Part shown: positions 59,994 to 64,000 of the stretch, in pieces
Layout of the letters: each line of letters opens with the position of its first letter
Numbering within the stretch: the first letter of the stretch is position 1
Origin: Favolaschia claudopus
Lineage: Eukaryota > Basidiomycota > Agaricomycetes > Agaricales > Mycenaceae
Length of the DNA: 64,000 nucleotides
Assembly: GCA_037176885.1 (NCBI GenBank)
Contig: JAWWNJ010000055.1
Coordinates: forward strand, 558,001 to 622,000
Direction: 5' to 3'
Notes under the pieces: generated by a model
Databases searched by the model: none
Seen by the model: the letters and a program-made list of their open reading frames with translations, nothing else
Told to the model about the DNA's origin: nothing
Translations under genes and position numbers: made by a program

Positions 59994-60204
59994 GCAGAAC
60001 ACGGGCGCCAAAGTCGGAGGAAACGGAGGAAAGCAGCAGCATTGAGCTTCCTCGCGAAGCTTCACATCGAGAAATATTATGTCACGCTGTCACATCATCG
60101 TGTTGCCCCCGATTACCCCATATCGCTACGCAAGCTCGTACTCTCCCCTCCTCACCTTATCCTCTACCACCACTGCCCACCCCACCAGCCGACGACTAAC
60201 AGCT

Positions 60205-62086
60205 ATGCCTTCGTCGATGTTCGTCCCGGTCTTGCTCGCGGGCATGATCTTGACCGGTCAATCATCTATACCATTTCGCGCCTCGTGCCGGTTACTTATC
60301 CCGTCGTACAGGCTCGAGCAACTCTCTTTGGTCTAAATGGCAGGCAAGTCCGGAACAGAATCTCAACTCATTTCATGCCAATATCCACTTCATAGGACAT
60401 GCAATGCGTTGAAGACTGTGACACCAACCACCCTGTTCTATATGAGCAACCCGTGTGGCAGACCCTGCAGATGTTCCGTGCGTCAATTTCGCGTGTTGTA
60501 CTCGTCTTTATGTTCCAATCATGCTCATATCTCCCGTTTCAGTCGGAGAGATGCTCTGTAACTTCTTCCTCGCTTCTTGTGGTGCTCATTGATCCTTTCT
60601 ACCAAAAGGCTTCCTGCCCGTTATATACACGTGGCTCAAGTCAAGGCGCCAATCTCCGGTGCGACTCGACGACTCTGTTGTTCCGAACAAGATCGAACCG
60701 GAGCCCGAGCAACTTAGTGGATGGAAGATCTTGCTCTTGTGGATTCCCGCTGCTTGTGATCTCACCGGCACAACAGTTTGTCCATGATAATCTTGCGTTC
60801 TGCCAATCTCAATTCCAACCTAGTTGATGAATGTTGGTCTGCTGTATACGCCAGTTTCCATCTATCAAATGACTCGAGGCGCTTTGGTCCTCTTCGTTGG
60901 GGTCCTCAGTGTTGTATTCCTTCGTCGCCGACTTTGGCTTTACCAGTTCGGTATAATTCTTTGACTTGTGGAATCACTTTCAACGTCCTTCTCACAGATG
61001 GGTCTCCCTCATCGTGGTCATGGCAGGCGTAGGTTTGGTCGGCTTCTCAGGCTCCCTCATCAAGGACGTCGTGAAAGACTCTGTGCTGCTCTCCCGCATG
61101 TTCCCGGCATATATTAGTGACCTTCCCGAATTGCCGCCCCCCGAAGGGACCGATCAGCCTGAGGCCTCCAAAGTTGTCATCGGTAAGTTCTTTCCTCCGT
61201 CTGATACACACCTTCGATGCCGTTCATCCAGGCGTGTTCTTCGTCCTGTTTGCTCAGATATTGTAAGTCATTCTTCGATTTCTGGAATGATACTCACGAC
61301 ATATTCCAGCACCGCCACCCAGTTTGTCGTGGAAGAGAAAATCTTGGGCAAGTTGCTCGTCCGTTCTGGTATCCATGACCTCTCGTCTCACCATCATTCA
61401 GGTCGGTACGCGGTCGCTCCTCTAGTTGCTGTGGGTTACGAAGGTCTATTCGGGGCCCTGTCGATTCTACTCTTCTTCCCCATTCTCTCTATTCCTGCCA
61501 TTGCTTCCCAGTCGCCGTTCTTCGACCTTCCACGGGGATGGAACCAGATGATCAACACCCCGACGGTTCTCTACTCTGGGATCGCTATTGCTTGCAGTAT
61601 CTCGCTCTTTAACTACTTCGGTCTCAGTGTCACTCGGCATGTTAGCGCAACGGCTCGCTCGCTGACCGATACCTGCCGAACACTCTCAATATGGATTATA
61701 AGCTTGGGGTTGGGTTGGGAGAAATTACTCTGGCCTATATCTCTTCTTCAAGTACTTGGCTTCTCGTTGCTCGTGTAAGTTCCATGCAGCAATCATCACA
61801 AGCTTCACTCATGCATGTCAATCTTTAGATACGGCACTGTGAGCACTGCTGTTCCTTATTGCTTCTAACACCGATGACCCTGCTTTAGTTTCTGTTCAAC
61901 AACCTTGTGACGCCACCGAAATTGCTTGCTCCTCCCCCCGCGCCAAGCCTCGATCCAGAAGAAGCTCAAGGCCTTCTCACAGAGCCGGCATTGGAGGAAA
62001 CCGCCACACTTCCGGCCGATCTCGGACAGAGCGGGTTCGACGTCGTTCCCAGAGGTCAGCATGCGGTGGTAGATCGAGCCAACTGA
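60205..62086 (+). CDS. SLC35F6-like drug/metabolite-transporter protein
   Basis: Multi-pass transporter of the SLC35/EamA fold, closest to animal SLC35F6. It starts at 60205 (MPSSMFVPVLLAGMILTG, or at 60217). The second intron (60344-60395) has a GC donor, joining SKWQ to DMQCVEDCDTNHPVLYEQPV. Later hydrophobic segments are GWKILLLWIPAACDLTGTTL, MNVGLLYTPVSIYQMTRGAL, VSLIVVMAGVGLVGFSGSL, VFFVLFAQIF, YAVAPLVAVGYEGLFGALSI and NTPTVLYSGIAIACSISLFN. SVTRHVSATARSLTDTCRTL and EKLLWPISLLQVLGFSLLVY near the end are the typical last helices. The C-terminal tail is acidic. Substrate and membrane are unknown. Confidence 0.86.
60344..60395 (+). other. GC-AG intron in the SLC35F6-like gene
   Basis: A 52-nt intron with donor CAG|GCAAGT and acceptor TTCATAG. 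Splicing joins SNSLWSKWQ to DMQCVEDC, the expected order for the family. The GCAAGT donor is the classic GC-AG form. Nearby GT sites do not keep the frame. Confidence 0.85.
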
Positions 62087-62344
62087 GGCGAACCGAGCCG
62101 CGATAAACCCTCTCCCCGTAGATAGACTGCTCGCCATTTTTTGTATAATATAATGCTCAATTCAGGGACACGGTTGGTTATTGTAAAATGCATGCCGGAC
62201 TGCAACAAACATGAGATAATCCCGTGTGATCTAAGTAAGTACGTAGAGGCGGGATGTGCATTGTCGGCGTCTAAATTATTGCAGAGATGTTCATCTACCT
62301 GAGACCTGCGGCCGAACAACTTGGAATAAATACCGCCATCAATA

Positions 62345-64000
62345 ATGAGCTGGCTTACGCTTGACCATGAACGCGCAGGTACGTCTTCAATTCCACTTCA
62401 CCATTACAAGCGTCAAACGCGTATGTCAAGAAACTACCCGCTTTTCCTTCACTGGAGACTGTTGAGCGCCTCATCAATGTCGAAAAGCAAGGAAATTGTG
62501 TCCCTGTCTATGTCGAACTTCCGGCAGACCTTGTCACCCCAGTTATGGCTTATCTGCGAATAGCGAAGGATTCGAAATACTCCTTCTTGCTTGAATCGGT
62601 CATCAATGGCGAGAATGTTGCCCGTTACAGTTTCATTGGCGCAGGTTCGTCTGCTGGTGGCTTTAATACCTCCTCCTATGCATATCCTTTGCACCGCAGA
62701 CCCAATCAAAGTAATCAAGACAGGGCCTGGTGAGGAAACTACAGGCGACCCTATGGTCGTTCTGCAGAAAGAATTGAGTCTTCACCAATACATCAAGATC
62801 CCCGAAGTTCCCACCTTTACTGGGGGTGCTATCGGGTATGTGTCGTTCGATTGCATCCAGCACTTCGAGCCCAAGACGGCGTGTCAGCTCACCGACCCTC
62901 TTGGCATTCCAGAAGCGGTCTTCATGCTAGTCGACACGCTACTAATCTACGACCATCTGTTCCAAACGGTCAAAGTTGTCTCCCATGTCTTTTGTCCTAA
63001 AAACGCAGGCACCGTGAACCTCGCGTTCGTCTACCAGACTGCCGTCTCCAAGGCGCGACGGCTGGCGAAGTCTCTGCTTTCCAGCACTACGCCGGAACCC
63101 GTCCAGCCTCCCATAAAACAGGACAATGAATCTGTGTCGAATGTTGGGAAAGAGGGGTACGAGCAGTTTGTAACGAAGCTCAAGAAACATATTGTGGCCG
63201 GGGACATCATCCAGGCGGTTCCTTCCCAACGGCTTGCTCGTCCTACATCTTTGCACCCCTTCAATGCATATAGACATCTGCGGCAGGTTAATCCCAGCCC
63301 GTATATGTTCTACTTGGACTGCGGCGACATGCAGATTGTTGGAGCTAGCCCTGAAACACTTTGCAAGGTGGAGAAAAATGTAGTTTACAACCATGCGATC
63401 GCTGGGACGACGAGGAGGGGCAAAACTCAAGAAGGTCGGTATGTTATCTCGATCGTGCGCCAAATTTATCCATTGCGTTTTCGCTAGAGGACGACAAGTT
63501 AGGTGCTACCCTTCTCGCGTCTGAAAAAGATAGGGCCGAGCACATCATGCTGGTAGATCTTGCCAGGAACGATGTGAACCGAGTTTGCCAACCGAAGACT
63601 GTCAAAGTCGACCACCTCATGAAAGTCGAAAAGTTCAGCCACGTTATCCACCTCACTTCACAAGTTTCTGGCACTTTGCGCGCGGATAAAACGAGGTAAA
63701 TTTACTCCCATATTCCAGACTCAAACTGACGGGCTCTCTCATCTCCAGATTCGATGCATTCCGGTCCATATTTCCAGCGGGCACCGTTTCCGGGGCACCT
63801 AAAATCAAGGCAATCGAAATAATTCAATCCCTGGAGCAAGAGAGACGGGGAGTGTATGCTGGCGCGGTTGGCCGCTTCGATTTCGCGGAGGATGAGATGG
63901 ATACTTGTATCGCGATCCGGACAATGACATTCAAGGATGGTGTAGCCTACCTGCAAGCTGGAGGTGGGATTGTATTTGATAGCGAAGAAGAAGATGAATA
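62345..64000 (+). CDS. TRP2: Anthranilate synthase component I (Trp2), 3' end outside window
   Basis: Converts chorismate to anthranilate with glutamine from component II, the first committed step of tryptophan synthesis. The 34-nt first exon (62345-62378) joins at 62411 to give [20 protein letters not shown]. Motifs: [132 protein letters not shown] and [15 protein letters not shown] with the active-site residues of chorismate enzymes. LLESV near the start matches the tryptophan feedback-binding motif (LLES). The stop codon lies beyond 64000. Confidence 0.95.

Overview
The window is nuclear DNA from a filamentous basidiomycete, most likely an Agaricomycete. The evidence is gene content typical of mushroom-forming fungi (a DUF6593-type protein, PhoD-like and EI24-like proteins, conserved Ser/Pro-rich proteins), almost every gene split by several 43-85 nt introns, and short intergenic gaps. 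I see no transposon, tRNA, rRNA, CRISPR or plasmid feature. I can support 33 protein genes; the first (MSH3) and last (TRP2) run off the window. Where I give exon coordinates I checked that the splices keep frame and restore a conserved protein; elsewhere only the gene span is given.

Layout. 1-7.4 kb: MSH3 (minus), then plus-strand ATP12, NTAQ1, a BTB-domain gene and a DUF6593-type gene. 7.4-12.4 kb: one 1535-residue Ser/Pro-rich protein of unknown function. 12.8-19.1 kb: an E2 ubiquitin-conjugating enzyme and ASH2 (COMPASS) share a 58-bp divergent promoter, followed by a PhoD-like phosphatase. 19.5-25.6 kb: CAP/SRV2, a mitochondrial GGQ release-factor homologue, MZM1, linker histone H1 and an EI24-type membrane protein. 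25.6-37.6 kb: SEN34, IAH1, CDC25, TCP1 (CCT-alpha), APC3/CDC27 and an acidic orphan protein. 38.3-48.5 kb: TMA20, XPO1/CRM1, SPC24, CAF-1 large subunit and RFC2. 48.8-64 kb: two tandem secreted double-psi beta-barrel proteins, a SERCA-type Ca2+-ATPase, SIP5, a small membrane protein, an arrestin-like protein, an SLC35F6-like transporter and TRP2.

How the genes relate. This is a housekeeping region, not an accessory island. Many genes serve chromatin, replication and the cell cycle (MSH3, ASH2, H1, CDC25, APC3, XPO1, SPC24, CAF-1, RFC2) or mitochondria (ATP12, MZM1, the GGQ factor). At least eight pairs are head-to-head with 58-305 bp between start codons, so shared promoters are the main organising feature. 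The CAF-1/RFC2 promoter carries two ACGCGT (MCB) boxes, fitting S-phase co-expression of two PCNA-linked replication factors.

Most notable observations: three GC-AG introns needed to restore conserved proteins; overlap or near-fusion of MZM1 with the downstream mitochondrial release factor; an E2 with HPG in place of the catalytic HPN; very small exons (6, 13, 14, 14, 21 and 26 nt); and two uncharacterised conserved-looking proteins. I did not find a convincing novel multi-gene system.
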